DNA from: Muribaculaceae bacterium
GTDB lineage: Bacteria; Bacteroidota; Bacteroidia; Bacteroidales; Muribaculaceae
Direction: 5' to 3'
Assembly: GCA_017505535.1 (NCBI GenBank)
Contig: JAFVPD010000010.1
Span: 1 to 33,987 of the forward strand
Length of the DNA stretch: 33,987 nt
Positions 1 through 8,244 of this stretch are shown here, in pieces. Position numbers and translations under genes: made by a program. The notes under the pieces were generated by a model, which was given only the letters and a program-made list of their open reading frames with translations, was not told the origin of the DNA and searched no databases. Every line of letters starts with the position of its first letter. Positions within the stretch are counted from its first letter, which is position 1.

Positions 1-62
1 AGAAGTTAAACCTCACCACGCCGATGGTACTGCGAAAGTGGGAGAGTAGGTCACCGCCCCCT
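1..62 (+). rRNA. rrf: 5S ribosomal RNA, 3' part only
   Basis: The first ~60 bases carry the conserved 3' half of 5S rRNA: the AGAAGTTAA segment, the CGCCGATGGTACTGC loop region, and the GGGAGAGTAGGTC segment that leads into the 3' strand of helix I. The 5' part lies outside the window, so this is probably the end of an rRNA operon. The exact 3' end (59-62) is judged from the start of the following terminator. Confidence 0.93.
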
Positions 63-67
63 TCACA

Positions 68-97
68 AGCCCCGACTCAAACGAGCCGGGGCTTTTT
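68..97 (+). terminator. Intrinsic terminator of the rRNA operon
   Basis: A 7-bp perfect stem (68-74 with 87-93, AGCCCCG/CGGGGCT) is extended inside by CTC/GAG and followed by a run of five T. It lies just after the 5S 3' end, as expected for termination of an rRNA operon. Confidence 0.9.
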
Positions 98-324
98 ATT
101 TATACCCCATCGTGAGCTTTTTAGACATAAGAACCGATTTTAATTTTAAGACATAAGAACATAAAGACATAAATTTGGGGGTGCAGATAAAGTGGCTTAG
201 TCTCGTTAACCTGAATCAGATGCAACTAATAGGCTCATTAATGGCATTTTTGTTGAATTTTGGTCAGAAATTGCATCAGTTTGCAGAATTATGAGTAATT
301 TAGCAGATTATTATGCTTATACCA
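98..324. other. Intergenic spacer with short direct repeats, upstream of pdxA
   Basis: No credible gene is visible. A short motif, AGACATAAGAAC, occurs at 123-134 and 149-160, with a partial copy at 164-172. A weak promoter-like pair (TTTG at 249-252 and TCAGTTTG at 276-283) could drive pdxA, but spacing and sequence are both off the Bacteroidetes consensus. The repeats may be simple local duplications. Confidence 0.4.
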
Positions 325-1431
325 ATGAAAGAAGATAAAAAAATCAGAGTGGGAATCACCCACGGAGATATAAATGGAGTGGGATATGAGGTTATTTTGA
401 AGGCTTTGGCCGATGACCGTATTTTGGAATTGTGCACTCCTATTGTTTATGGCTCAGCTAAAATCGTTGCTTTATATAGCAAAATGCTCGGCATTGAAGC
501 GCCTAATTTTACTCAAATAGCAAATGCGTTTGATGCTATTCCGGGCCAATATAATATTATAAATGTAGTTCCTGAAGATACTAAGGTTGAACCCGGTGTT
601 GCTACATCAGAAGCGGGTGCGGCTGCGTTTGAAGCATTGGAATGTGCTGTAACCGATTTGCGAAATGGTGGAATTGACGTGCTCGTTACGTCGCCCATAA
701 ATAAACACTCTATTCAAAGTGATACTTTTACATTCCCGGGACATACAGAATATCTCGAGGCGTCAGTTGCTGAGAATGGAGAAAAGTCGTTGATGATACT
801 TTGCAATGACGATGTGAGAGTTGCGTTGGTAACCACTCATTTGCCGTTGTCTAAGATTCCGACTGCTATAACTAAAGACGGAATCGTTGAGAAATTGCGC
901 ATATTTAATGAGTCATTGAAAAGAGATTTCGGCTTTGAATATCCTCGCATTGCAGTGTTATCACTCAATCCCCATAGTGGAGATAATGGATTACTTGGCA
1001 ATGAAGAGCAGGAAGTCATAATACCTGCAATTGAGGAGGCTCAAGGGCAAAAGATACAATGCTATGGACCCTATGCAGCCGATGGATTGTTTGGAAGCGG
1101 GCAATATCATAGATTTGATGGCGTGTTAGCAATGTATCACGATCAAGGCCTTGCTCCGTTCAAGACTATTGCAATGGAAAGCGGAGTGAATTTCACTGCC
1201 GGATTGCCTTTTGTGCGCACATCGCCCGACCACGGGACAGGTTATGATATTGCCGGAAAAGGTGAAGCATCGGAAGTGTCAATGCGTGAGGCAATTTACA
1301 AGGCAATAGATATTTACCGCAATCGTAGATTTGAGTCATATATACGTCGCAACCCGTTGCGTCGTCAATACTTTGACAAGAGTGCTGACAATGTGGTGCT
1401 TGACTTGACCAAAGACGATAGTGAACATTAA
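325..1431 (+). CDS. pdxA: 4-hydroxythreonine-4-phosphate dehydrogenase PdxA
   Basis: PdxA oxidises 4-phosphohydroxy-L-threonine in the DXP-dependent branch of pyridoxal 5'-phosphate synthesis, in the cytoplasm. The family signatures are clear: an N-terminal ITHGDINGVGYE, then TSPINKH, and three metal-binding histidines in PGHTE (about residue 140), NPHSG (217) and YHDQG (272), followed by RTSPDHGTGYDIAG. The length of 368 residues is slightly above the usual ~330-360. The start at 325 places Met seven residues before the conserved IRVGIT; an in-frame ATG at 313 would add four residues. The next gene starts 18 bases after the stop, so pdxA probably heads the transcript that includes the lipid genes. 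A functional link to lipids is not evident. Confidence 0.95.
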   Translation: MKEDKKIRVGITHGDINGVGYEVILKALADDRILELCTPIVYGSAKIVALYSKMLGIEAPNFTQIANAFDAIPGQYNIINVVPEDTKVEPGVATSEAGAAAFEALECAVTDLRNGGIDVLVTSPINKHSIQSDTFTFPGHTEYLEASVAENGEKSLMILCNDDVRVALVTTHLPLSKIPTAITKDGIVEKLRIFNESLKRDFGFEYPRIAVLSLNPHSGDNGLLGNEEQEVIIPAIEEAQGQKIQCYGPYAADGLFGSGQYHRFDGVLAMYHDQGLAPFKTIAMESGVNFTAGLPFVRTSPDHGTGYDIAGKGEASEVSMREAIYKAIDIYRNRRFESYIRRNPLRRQYFDKSADNVVLDLTKDDSEH

Positions 1432-1449
1432 TAAGTCAACCTCAGGACA

Positions 1450-2160
1450 ATGGATTATGCAATAATTGCAGCCGGAAGAGGTTCACGAATGGTGAGTGAG
1501 GGAGAACAATTGCCCAAACCATTGGTGAAAATAGGTGGTGTGCCAATGATTAGGCGCATTATCGATGCCTTTGTGTCCTGTGGAGCGTCAAAAGTACATA
1601 TCATTATAAATGAGGATATGTCGGAGGTCGAGGATTACCTGAAAGGGTTGACTCTCGATGTTGAATTGAACGTTGTTGTGAAGAATACAACAGGTTCGAT
1701 GATGAGTTTTTATGAACTAAGCAATTGTTTGCAAAGCGATTGTTTTTGCCTTTCAACTGTTGATTCGGTGTTTGATGCCGACGAGTTTAAAGTCTATATA
1801 AATGAATTTACGCGCAATCGTGACGCAGATGGATATATGGCTGTAACTTCGTTTATCGATGACGAAATTCCTCTATATGTAGGAGTCGGAAATGACGGAC
1901 TCATCACATGTTTCAGTGATACGTTATTTCCTAATGCAAATGTGGTTTCGGGCGGAATATATCTTCTCAACAGAGAGGCTCTCAATGTGCTTGACGCATG
2001 TGTGAAGAATGGAATAACCGACATGCGAGAGTATCAGCGCCAATTGCTTGTTGCCGGTCTTGCCCTAAGGGCTTATCAATTTGGTAAAATTGTTGATGTG
2101 GACCATGTGCAAGATATTGCAACGGCAAATGAATTTATCAAAGAATTAGACAAAGAATAA
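1450..2160 (+). CDS. Sugar-phosphate-type nucleotidyltransferase (NTP_transferase family)
   Basis: This 236-residue protein is a Rossmann-type nucleotidyltransferase. The nucleotide loop AAGRGSRM lies at residues 7-14, followed by the conserved PKPLVKIGG lysine segment (about 23-31). An acidic STVDS motif near residue 97 is a likely metal site, and VDVDHVQD near the C-terminus is typical of sugar-1-phosphate nucleotidylyltransferases. Such enzymes join a phosphorylated small molecule to a CMP/UMP/GMP moiety. Its place between pdxA and phospholipid-head-group genes, with two CDP-alcohol phosphotransferases downstream, makes CTP-dependent activation of inositol phosphate or another polar head group an attractive inference; the substrate cannot be read from the sequence. 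The next gene starts 7 bases downstream. Confidence 0.8.
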   Translation: MDYAIIAAGRGSRMVSEGEQLPKPLVKIGGVPMIRRIIDAFVSCGASKVHIIINEDMSEVEDYLKGLTLDVELNVVVKNTTGSMMSFYELSNCLQSDCFCLSTVDSVFDADEFKVYINEFTRNRDADGYMAVTSFIDDEIPLYVGVGNDGLITCFSDTLFPNANVVSGGIYLLNREALNVLDACVKNGITDMREYQRQLLVAGLALRAYQFGKIVDVDHVQDIATANEFIKELDKE

Positions 2161-2167
2161 ATATAGG

Positions 2168-3037
2168 ATGTCGGAAGTTAAAATTGCAGCGATAATGAGG
2201 GCCGGAGCCTATTCGCCCAATCACATAGGAAATGATGCGGCAATCATGAATTTGGTTGCCGAGCAGTTGCGTAAACGTGGTTGTGAGGTGAAGGTATATA
2301 GCGAAGAGCAATTTTTGGCCGGAAGGGTAAACGAGCAAATAATAGTAAACATGTGTCGTGACCCCAAGTCGATATCGATGTTGCAACAACTTGAAGATAG
2401 TGGCCGATTGATTATAAATTCGGGCTACGGGATTGAAAATTGTGTCAGAGAACGCCTAACGCGAATCTTGTTGGGTAGCAATATTCCCTATCCCGAGAGC
2501 TTGATTGTCAATACAAACGAGGTTGTAAAAGGAACCTTGAATAAAAATGAGATTTCGCAATGCTGGATAAAACGAGCCGATTCACATGCGATGCACAAGG
2601 AAGATGTGACATATGTGCGCCATGCCGAAGAAGCTCAAGAAATGCTTCAAGAGTATTTCTTGCGAGGAATACCTCGTGCCGTTATCAGTCGCCATCTTGC
2701 CGGCGATTTAGTGAAATTTTATGGCGTTAAAGGACAGCCGTTTTTCTATTGGTTTTGTCCCTTTGTTGCTAATGGCGGAAGTTATAGCTATGACGTGTTG
2801 AATTCCGGTCCGGGAGCAATAAAGACAATCGGTCAAAAGATTAAAAAAATGTGTCAACGAGCCGCTGATGAACTTAATGTAAAAGTTTACGGCGGAGATT
2901 GTGTTATCTCAAGCAGTGGCGATGTAAATATTATCAGTTTCAACGATTGGCCAAGTTATGCGCCATGTCGAGCCGAGGCTGCGTCATATATCGCAAAAGC
3001 TGTGATGGCAGAGATAAAAGAGTTTAGAAAACATTAA
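2168..3037 (+). CDS. ATP-grasp-like protein of unknown substrate, in inositol-lipid operon
   Basis: This 289-residue soluble protein is not a named enzyme I can recognise. Its layout resembles the ATP-grasp fold: an N-terminal alpha/beta region (1-90) with NHIGNDAA, a central segment WIKRADSHAM with a basic residue where ATP-grasp enzymes bind phosphate, a strand VISRHLAGDLVKFYGV (about 172-187), and a C-terminal VYGGDCVI...ISFNDWPSYAPCR with the Asp/Asn pair that usually holds Mg-ATP. ATP-grasp enzymes ligate a carboxylate to an amine or similar nucleophile, or phosphorylate a substrate. It starts 7 bases after the nucleotidyltransferase and ends 16 bases before the phosphatase gene, so it is very likely cotranscribed and may modify the same head group. 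The fold call is by motif only. Confidence 0.6.
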   Translation: MSEVKIAAIMRAGAYSPNHIGNDAAIMNLVAEQLRKRGCEVKVYSEEQFLAGRVNEQIIVNMCRDPKSISMLQQLEDSGRLIINSGYGIENCVRERLTRILLGSNIPYPESLIVNTNEVVKGTLNKNEISQCWIKRADSHAMHKEDVTYVRHAEEAQEMLQEYFLRGIPRAVISRHLAGDLVKFYGVKGQPFFYWFCPFVANGGSYSYDVLNSGPGAIKTIGQKIKKMCQRAADELNVKVYGGDCVISSSGDVNIISFNDWPSYAPCRAEAASYIAKAVMAEIKEFRKH

Positions 3038-3053
3038 AAGCGTAGCATAGAGT

Positions 3054-3530
3054 ATGAAAAAATTTCCGCTCTTTCACAAAATAATAGCAACAGCGTGTGG
3101 CGCCGGATATTTCCCGTGGGGCCCCGGCACAATGGGTGCGTTGTTTGCTGTGGCGGTGTGGTTGCCTGCGTTTCTGTTTACAAGCTATGTAACATGGATG
3201 GCAGTAACCATAGGAGCAATAGTCGTGTTCACAATTTTGGGCGTGTGGTCGTCCAATGTGGCAGAACGCTTTTGGGGCGAAGATCCCTCGCGAGTGGTTA
3301 TTGACGAGGTCGTAGGTATGTGGATAACACTGCTTGCCGTGCCCGATATGGCGCATTGGAGTTCAATTGTCGCAGCGTTTGTAATTTTCCGATTCTTTGA
3401 CATGGTGAAGCCATTGGGTATCAGAGCCATGGAAAAGTTGAAAGGAGGCTACGGAATTATGGCCGATGATATACTTTCAGGTGTGTATGGTGCTATTTTG
3501 ATATTAATAATACGTTATTTCGTTCAATAA
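3054..3530 (+). CDS. pgpA: PgpA-family lipid phosphatase, probable phosphatidylinositol-phosphate phosphatase
   Basis: This 158-residue membrane protein has the PgpA hallmarks: PGTMG (24-28), DPSRVVIDEVVGMW (77-90, catalytic acidic pair D84/E85), FRFFDMVKP (112-120) and GGYGIMADDILSG (131-143, D138/D139), with about four hydrophobic segments. PgpA enzymes dephosphorylate phosphatidylglycerophosphate. In the characterised inositol-lipid locus of Bacteroides thetaiotaomicron a PgpA-like protein instead removes phosphate from phosphatidylinositol phosphate. The neighbours here (PI-phosphate synthase, PAP2 enzyme, inositol-phosphate synthase) favour that role, but PgpA proper cannot be excluded. 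The GtrA gene begins 3 bases after its stop. Confidence 0.9.
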   Translation: MKKFPLFHKIIATACGAGYFPWGPGTMGALFAVAVWLPAFLFTSYVTWMAVTIGAIVVFTILGVWSSNVAERFWGEDPSRVVIDEVVGMWITLLAVPDMAHWSSIVAAFVIFRFFDMVKPLGIRAMEKLKGGYGIMADDILSGVYGAILILIIRYFVQ

Positions 3531-3533
3531 GAT

Positions 3534-4067
3534 ATGAAAGAAACTACCGAAAAATCAACCGAACAAAAACCGAAAAAAGGGCGTGGATTATTCCTATTTC
3601 TCAAGGCATCGGTATCGTCCCAAATAGCCTCTTGGGTTGACATGGGATTGAGCCAATTGCTATTTGCCGTAGTAGGACTCACTCTATATGATGGTTTCTT
3701 TGCCAAAGCCATTGGAGCGGCAACAGGTGGAATCATAAACTGTTGCATCAATTATAAGTGGACATTTCGACCAGAAGATTGCAGCAAACGCACTGTTGCA
3801 ATAAAGTATGCTATCGTGTGGCTTGGTTCTCTACTTCTGAATTCCTTTGGAACGGCAGTGACAACAGGATTGGTGAGCGATCTTCCCATATTGCAAGAGT
3901 GGGGAATTACTGAGAAATCGGTGTTCTTTGTAGCACAACTTGCAGTGTCGTTGGTGGTGTCAATTTGTTGGAATTTCATGTTGCAACGCTACTTCGTGTT
4001 CCGCAACGTCCCCATCAAAGACACGTTAAAATCGGTATCAACCAAAATTAAAAATCACAAATCATAA
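3534..4067 (+). CDS. GtrA-like four-helix membrane protein
   Basis: A 177-residue integral membrane protein of the GtrA/DPMS3 family. After a basic cytoplasmic N-terminus (about 1-20) there are four hydrophobic segments, with the family's paired signatures INYKWTF after helix 2 and WNFMLQRYFVFR after helix 4. GtrA proteins help move or present polyprenyl-linked sugars or lipid head groups across the inner membrane. In this operon it could flip or present an inositol-containing or glycosylated lipid, which is an inference from its neighbours. Spacing to the flanking genes is 3 and 6 bases, so translation is probably coupled. Confidence 0.88.
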   Translation: MKETTEKSTEQKPKKGRGLFLFLKASVSSQIASWVDMGLSQLLFAVVGLTLYDGFFAKAIGAATGGIINCCINYKWTFRPEDCSKRTVAIKYAIVWLGSLLLNSFGTAVTTGLVSDLPILQEWGITEKSVFFVAQLAVSLVVSICWNFMLQRYFVFRNVPIKDTLKSVSTKIKNHKS

Positions 4068-4073
4068 GAAATA

Positions 4074-4760
4074 ATGGAGCTAAAGAAAAATTTTAAAAAA
4101 ATGCGCGACGGGTTGCAGCAGCTAATTTATAAGGTTATAAACCCGTTTGTTTATGGAATGATTAAAATTGGGATTACTCCCAACATGGTAACAACCATTG
4201 GTTTCCTCGGCAATGTGCTTGCTGCAGCCATGATGGTGTATGCCACAACAAAAGAAACTGCCGCCGAACAATTCTATTGGGTGGCATGGTCGGGTGCAAC
4301 GATCATTATCTTCTCATTATTTGATATGCTTGACGGACAAGTTGCACGTTTGGGGAATATGGTATCCAAATTTGGCGCAATGTATGACTCTGTTCTTGAC
4401 CGTTATTGTGAATTGTTCACCCTCGGTGGAATCACATACTTCCTCATGGCAACAGGCTATGAAACAGGAGCGATTATTACGTTCCTTGCAATGATTGGAT
4501 CGGTAATGGTGAGCTATGTGAGAGCGCGTGCCGAAGGACTTGACATAGAGTGTAAAATCGGATTTATGCAACGCCCTGAGCGAGTAGTGGTAACATCGCT
4601 ATCGGCATTGGGCTGTGGAATATATGGTTGTAATGCAATTCAACCGGCATTTGATCCCATGTTTATTCTAATCGTTGCGATGGGCATTATCGCTGTGTTT
4701 GCCAATATAACAGCCTTTGCACGCATTGCTCATTGTAAAGGTCAACTTACCAAGAAGTAA
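4074..4760 (+). CDS. CDP-alcohol phosphatidyltransferase, probable phosphatidylinositol-phosphate synthase
   Basis: A 228-residue CDP-alcohol phosphotransferase with a complete signature: D84, D87-G88, A91-R92, G101, D105 and D109 (D-x2-DG-x2-AR-x8-G-x3-D-x3-D), and about six transmembrane segments. The enzyme class displaces CMP from CDP-diacylglycerol with an alcohol. The position between a PgpA-like phosphatase and a PAP2 enzyme, with inositol-1-phosphate synthase downstream, matches the known Bacteroides order in which this enzyme joins inositol 1-phosphate to CDP-diacylglycerol. Phosphatidylglycerophosphate synthase is the main alternative; the context argues against it. Confidence 0.88.
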   Translation: MELKKNFKKMRDGLQQLIYKVINPFVYGMIKIGITPNMVTTIGFLGNVLAAAMMVYATTKETAAEQFYWVAWSGATIIIFSLFDMLDGQVARLGNMVSKFGAMYDSVLDRYCELFTLGGITYFLMATGYETGAIITFLAMIGSVMVSYVRARAEGLDIECKIGFMQRPERVVVTSLSALGCGIYGCNAIQPAFDPMFILIVAMGIIAVFANITAFARIAHCKGQLTKK

Positions 4761-4777
4761 TTATCGAAAAACTTATA

Positions 4778-5713
4778 ATGAATAAGATTGTGAAACTACC
4801 CTCGTTGCGCGAGAGTATTGCAATGGTTGTGTGCCTTGCAGTGTGGCTTGTTGTTACAGGATTGTGCATAGGCATGCGTCCCGAGCACGGATTGCTCGCC
4901 TTTCTCATCGCCGGACTGTTCTTTTTCAATGGTGCCACACGGTCGTTTGTCGTTGCGCTCATTCCGTTTGCACTATTCGGCATCTCCTATGATTGGATGA
5001 ATCTTTTGCCCAACTATGAAGTAAATCCTATTGATGTCAAGGATTTGTATGATGCCGAAAAGGCGATGTTTGGCATTGCAACATCACAAGGAGTGCTCAC
5101 TCCAAATGAGTTTTTTGCAATACACAACTGCAAATTGATGGACTTTTTTGCCGGAGTGTTCTACTTGTGTTGGGTGCCGGTGCCCATAGCATTTGGTATA
5201 GGACTTTATTTTGCAAAACAGCGACGTATCTACCTCCATTTTGCAATCGTATTTCTGTTGGTTAATCTCATCGGTTTTGCCTGCTATTATATCCACCCGG
5301 CAGCTCCACCATGGTATGTGATGAAATATGGCTTCGAACCGATATTGGGTACCCCCGGAGATGTGGCCGGTCTTGGTCGTTTTGACGAGATGACCGGTTG
5401 GGCAGTATTTGATGGACTATATTCTCGCAATGCCAATGTTTTTGCTGCAATTCCATCGTTGCATTCGGCCTATATGGTAATAGCGTTTTATTACTCGTTA
5501 AAGGCCCGTTGCCCATGGTGGTTGAGAGTGGTATTTGCAATAATAATGATAGGAATTTGGTTTACGGCAGTTTATTCATGCCATCACTACATTATTGATG
5601 CCATTCTCGGTACATTGTGCGCTATTGTCGGTATAGTGTTGTTTGAAGCTGTATTTATGCGCATTTCTTCGTGGAAGAATTTTATGGGAAAATATACAGC
5701 ATATATTTCTTAA
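4778..5713 (+). CDS. PAP2 / AUR1-like inositol phosphoryl transferase (inositol phosphorylceramide synthase-like)
   Basis: A 311-residue polytopic membrane protein of the PAP2-like inositolphosphotransferase family. The C2 motif is IPSLHSAY (H229) and the C3 motif is SCHHYIIDAILG (H270 and D274), the catalytic triad of the yeast AUR1 and plant/protist IPC synthase type. The HPAAPPWY segment (173-180) before the catalytic part is also characteristic of this group. It likely transfers phosphoinositol from phosphatidylinositol to ceramide or a related sphingolipid, giving inositol phosphosphingolipid, with the active site facing the periplasm. The next gene starts 10 bases downstream. Confidence 0.88.
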   Translation: MNKIVKLPSLRESIAMVVCLAVWLVVTGLCIGMRPEHGLLAFLIAGLFFFNGATRSFVVALIPFALFGISYDWMNLLPNYEVNPIDVKDLYDAEKAMFGIATSQGVLTPNEFFAIHNCKLMDFFAGVFYLCWVPVPIAFGIGLYFAKQRRIYLHFAIVFLLVNLIGFACYYIHPAAPPWYVMKYGFEPILGTPGDVAGLGRFDEMTGWAVFDGLYSRNANVFAAIPSLHSAYMVIAFYYSLKARCPWWLRVVFAIIMIGIWFTAVYSCHHYIIDAILGTLCAIVGIVLFEAVFMRISSWKNFMGKYTAYIS

Positions 5714-5723
5714 TAGAGACGAT

Positions 5724-6665
5724 ATGGGTTGGCTTGACAGATTTAAAGAAGACTATCGTAACTCCTTGAAGTCGATGGATACAGAAGAGACTGTTGACCT
5801 GCTCTTTTATCGCCCTATAGGATATGTGTGGGCGCGATTGGCCAAATGGCTCGGCGTGACTCCAAACGCAATCACGATAGCATCGATATTTTTAGGCGTA
5901 GGAGCCGGAGTGCTCATGTATTTCAATGACATTTGGATTAATCTTATAGGAATTTTGTTGCTCGTGTGGGCCAATTCGTTTGATAGTGCCGACGGGCAAC
6001 TTGCACGCATGACCGGCCAATATTCAAAGTTTGGACGCATTCTCGATGGTATAAGTGGCGACTTGTGGTTTGTCTCGATCTATGTGGCCATCTGTTTGCG
6101 AGTGATCGATACGACACCGCTTTTTAGCGACTATCCATGGCTGATATGGCTTGTGGCTATACTTGCCGGAGGTTGTCATGCCAAGCAAGCTGCGGTGGCC
6201 GATTATTACCGCCAGCTACATCTATATTTTGTGAAAGGTGTAGAAGGAACCGAGCTCACCACAACTCCGCAAATTGATGCCGAATATGCCGCAATGCCAT
6301 GGCGAGGAAATTTCTTTAAGAAAATATTTACATTTGTTTATCGTCATTACACCGCCAACCAGGAAGTCCTCACTCCGTCAATGCAATGCTTGCGCCGAGA
6401 ATTGAAAAGTCGCTATGGCGAAAATGTTCCAATGGAATTGCGTCAACGCATGCGTGGGGCAAGTCGCCCTCTCATGAAATATACCAATATTCTCACATTC
6501 AACACTCGCAGCTTTGCATTGTTTGCATCATTGATTGCAGGTTATCCCGAAGCATATTTTGTGTTTGAACTCACCGTGCTCAATCTATTACTCGTTTACA
6601 TGATGTGGCGACACGAGAGTATGTGTAAATTCTTTATCAAAGAGTTGAAAAACACCCCAAAATAA
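5724..6665 (+). CDS. Second CDP-alcohol phosphotransferase-family protein with altered catalytic motif
   Basis: This 313-residue membrane protein belongs to the CDP-alcohol phosphotransferase family but is longer than its neighbour, with a polar insert at about residues 150-245 between membrane segments. The first half of the signature is intact (D87, D90-G91, A94-R95, G104, D108), but the position of the fourth, catalytic-base aspartate (112) is Gly, with Asp one residue later at 113. The open frame extends back to 5643 into the PAP2 gene; the ATG at 5724, ten bases after the PAP2 stop, is the natural start and gives a normal N-terminus (MGWLDRF). Its substrate is unknown; it may use the product of the operon's nucleotidyltransferase. 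It is the last gene before a 246-base gap. Confidence 0.85.
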   Translation: MGWLDRFKEDYRNSLKSMDTEETVDLLFYRPIGYVWARLAKWLGVTPNAITIASIFLGVGAGVLMYFNDIWINLIGILLLVWANSFDSADGQLARMTGQYSKFGRILDGISGDLWFVSIYVAICLRVIDTTPLFSDYPWLIWLVAILAGGCHAKQAAVADYYRQLHLYFVKGVEGTELTTTPQIDAEYAAMPWRGNFFKKIFTFVYRHYTANQEVLTPSMQCLRRELKSRYGENVPMELRQRMRGASRPLMKYTNILTFNTRSFALFASLIAGYPEAYFVFELTVLNLLLVYMMWRHESMCKFFIKELKNTPK

Positions 6666-6794
6666 GGCGAGGTAGCATTAACGTCTGTTTGCTAAAAAGG
6701 GGTCTAAATGTAGTGAAATTTAGGAAAATTCACTATAATGCCAAAATATTAGCGAGATTTAAGGAAAATAAGGAAAGTTTATTGTAGAAATAAT

Positions 6795-6824
6795 TTTGCA
6801 TCTCAAAAATTACTTGTACTTTTA
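6795..6824 (+). promoter_or_regulatory. Promoter of myo-inositol-1-phosphate synthase
   Basis: TTTG at 6795-6798, an 18-base spacer, and TACTTTTA at 6817-6824 fit the Bacteroidetes housekeeping promoter (TTTG, N19, TAnnTTTG) with one mismatch in the -7 box. The transcript would start near 6831 and carry an ~80-base A-rich, unstructured leader. The rest of the 6666-6911 gap shows no gene. Confidence 0.65.
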
Positions 6825-6911
6825 CACGCTTTTTTGAATGGAATAGACTAAATTCAGCAAAAACAAAAAAGAAAATAATTAACAAACAACATAATTTTTA
6901 ATTAAAACATT

Positions 6912-8213
6912 ATGAGTAACGTAAAGAAAGCCGAAGGTAAACTCGGTGTTTTGGTTGTAGGTCTTGGTGCTGTTACAACTACTTTTATGACTGGTGTATT
7001 GATGGCTCGCAAAGGTCTTGCTAAGCCTGTTGGAGCAATGACTCAATACGACAAAATTCGTGTTGGTAAAGGTGCCGACAAAAAATACCTCAAATATGAC
7101 GAAATCGTTTCAATCGCAAAACTCGATGACATCGTGTTTGGCGCATGGGACGTATATCCCGAAAATGCTTACCAATCAGCTATCAACTGTGAGGTATTGA
7201 AAGAAAAAGACATCAACCCCGTTAAAGATGAGCTCGAAAAAATCGTGCCCATGAAAGCGGCTTTTGATAAAAACTTCGCAAAACGTCTTGAAGGTGACAA
7301 CGTAAAAGATTGCAAAGACCGTTGGGATATGGTTGAACAACTTCGTGAAGATATCCGCAACTTCAAGAAAGAAAACGGCGTGGCTCGCGTAGTTGTACTT
7401 TGGGCTGCTTCTACTGAAGTATATGTTCCCATCAACAAAGAAGTACACTATACACTCGCAGCTCTCGAAGCAGCAATGAAGGCTGATGACAAAGAAAACA
7501 TCGCTCCTTCAATGTGTTATGCTTATGCAGCTCTTGCTGAAGGCGCTCCTTTCGTAATGGGTGCTCCTAACACAACAGTTGATATCCCTGCAATGTGGGA
7601 AATGGCTGAAAAAACTCAAATGCCTATCGCCGGTAAAGACTTCAAAACAGGTCAAACTCTTGTTAAATCAGGTTTCGCTCCTATCATCGGAACTCGTTGC
7701 TTAGGTCTTGCAGGTTGGTTCTCAACTAACATTCTCGGTAACCGTGACGGTCTTGTTCTTGACGAACCTGCTAACTTCCGCACAAAAGAAGTGAGCAAGC
7801 TTTCAACTCTTGAGTCAATCCTCGTTCCGGAAGAACAACCCGACTTGTACACCGACTACTACCACAAAGTGCGCATCAACTATTATCCACCTCGCAACGA
7901 CAACAAAGAAGGTTGGGATAATATTGACATCTTTGGTTGGATGGGCTACCCAATGCAAATCAAGATCGACTTCCTTTGCCGCGACTCAATCCTCGCTGCT
8001 CCATTGTGTCTTGACTTGGTACTTCTCAGTGACCTCGCTGCACGCGCAGGACGTTGGGGTACTCAACGTTTCTTGAGCTTCTTCCTCAAGAGCCCAATGC
8101 ACGATTACACTCAAGGAGAGGTTCCTGTAAACCACCTCTTCCAACAATATGTTATCCTCAAAAACGCTATCCGCGAAATGGGTGGTTACGAGGCTGACCA
8201 AGAAATCGACTAA
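6912..8213 (+). CDS. ino1: myo-Inositol-1-phosphate synthase
   Basis: The 433-residue protein has the N-terminal NAD-binding GLGAVTTTF loop (about residues 17-25) and the long catalytic domain of inositol-3-phosphate synthases, including the NILGNRDG segment, lysines such as those in TGQTLVKSG, and the C-terminal FSFFLKSP-like region. It converts glucose 6-phosphate to inositol 1-phosphate using bound NAD. It supplies inositol phosphate to the lipid genes just upstream. It is separated from them by 246 bases and has its own good promoter; its codon choice (AAC, ATC, CGT, CTC favoured) is more like a highly expressed gene than that of the upstream membrane proteins. A hairpin terminator follows. 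Confidence 0.95.
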   Translation: MSNVKKAEGKLGVLVVGLGAVTTTFMTGVLMARKGLAKPVGAMTQYDKIRVGKGADKKYLKYDEIVSIAKLDDIVFGAWDVYPENAYQSAINCEVLKEKDINPVKDELEKIVPMKAAFDKNFAKRLEGDNVKDCKDRWDMVEQLREDIRNFKKENGVARVVVLWAASTEVYVPINKEVHYTLAALEAAMKADDKENIAPSMCYAYAALAEGAPFVMGAPNTTVDIPAMWEMAEKTQMPIAGKDFKTGQTLVKSGFAPIIGTRCLGLAGWFSTNILGNRDGLVLDEPANFRTKEVSKLSTLESILVPEEQPDLYTDYYHKVRINYYPPRNDNKEGWDNIDIFGWMGYPMQIKIDFLCRDSILAAPLCLDLVLLSDLAARAGRWGTQRFLSFFLKSPMHDYTQGEVPVNHLFQQYVILKNAIREMGGYEADQEID

Positions 8214-8244
8214 GAAAATTTTTCATAGCTCTAAACATAAGTAT

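Noticed and set aside
123..172. Repeated AGACATAAGAAC units as a possible CRISPR or attachment site
   Set aside because: Only two full copies and one partial, with no uniform spacers, no tRNA and no integrase nearby; treated as simple repeats.
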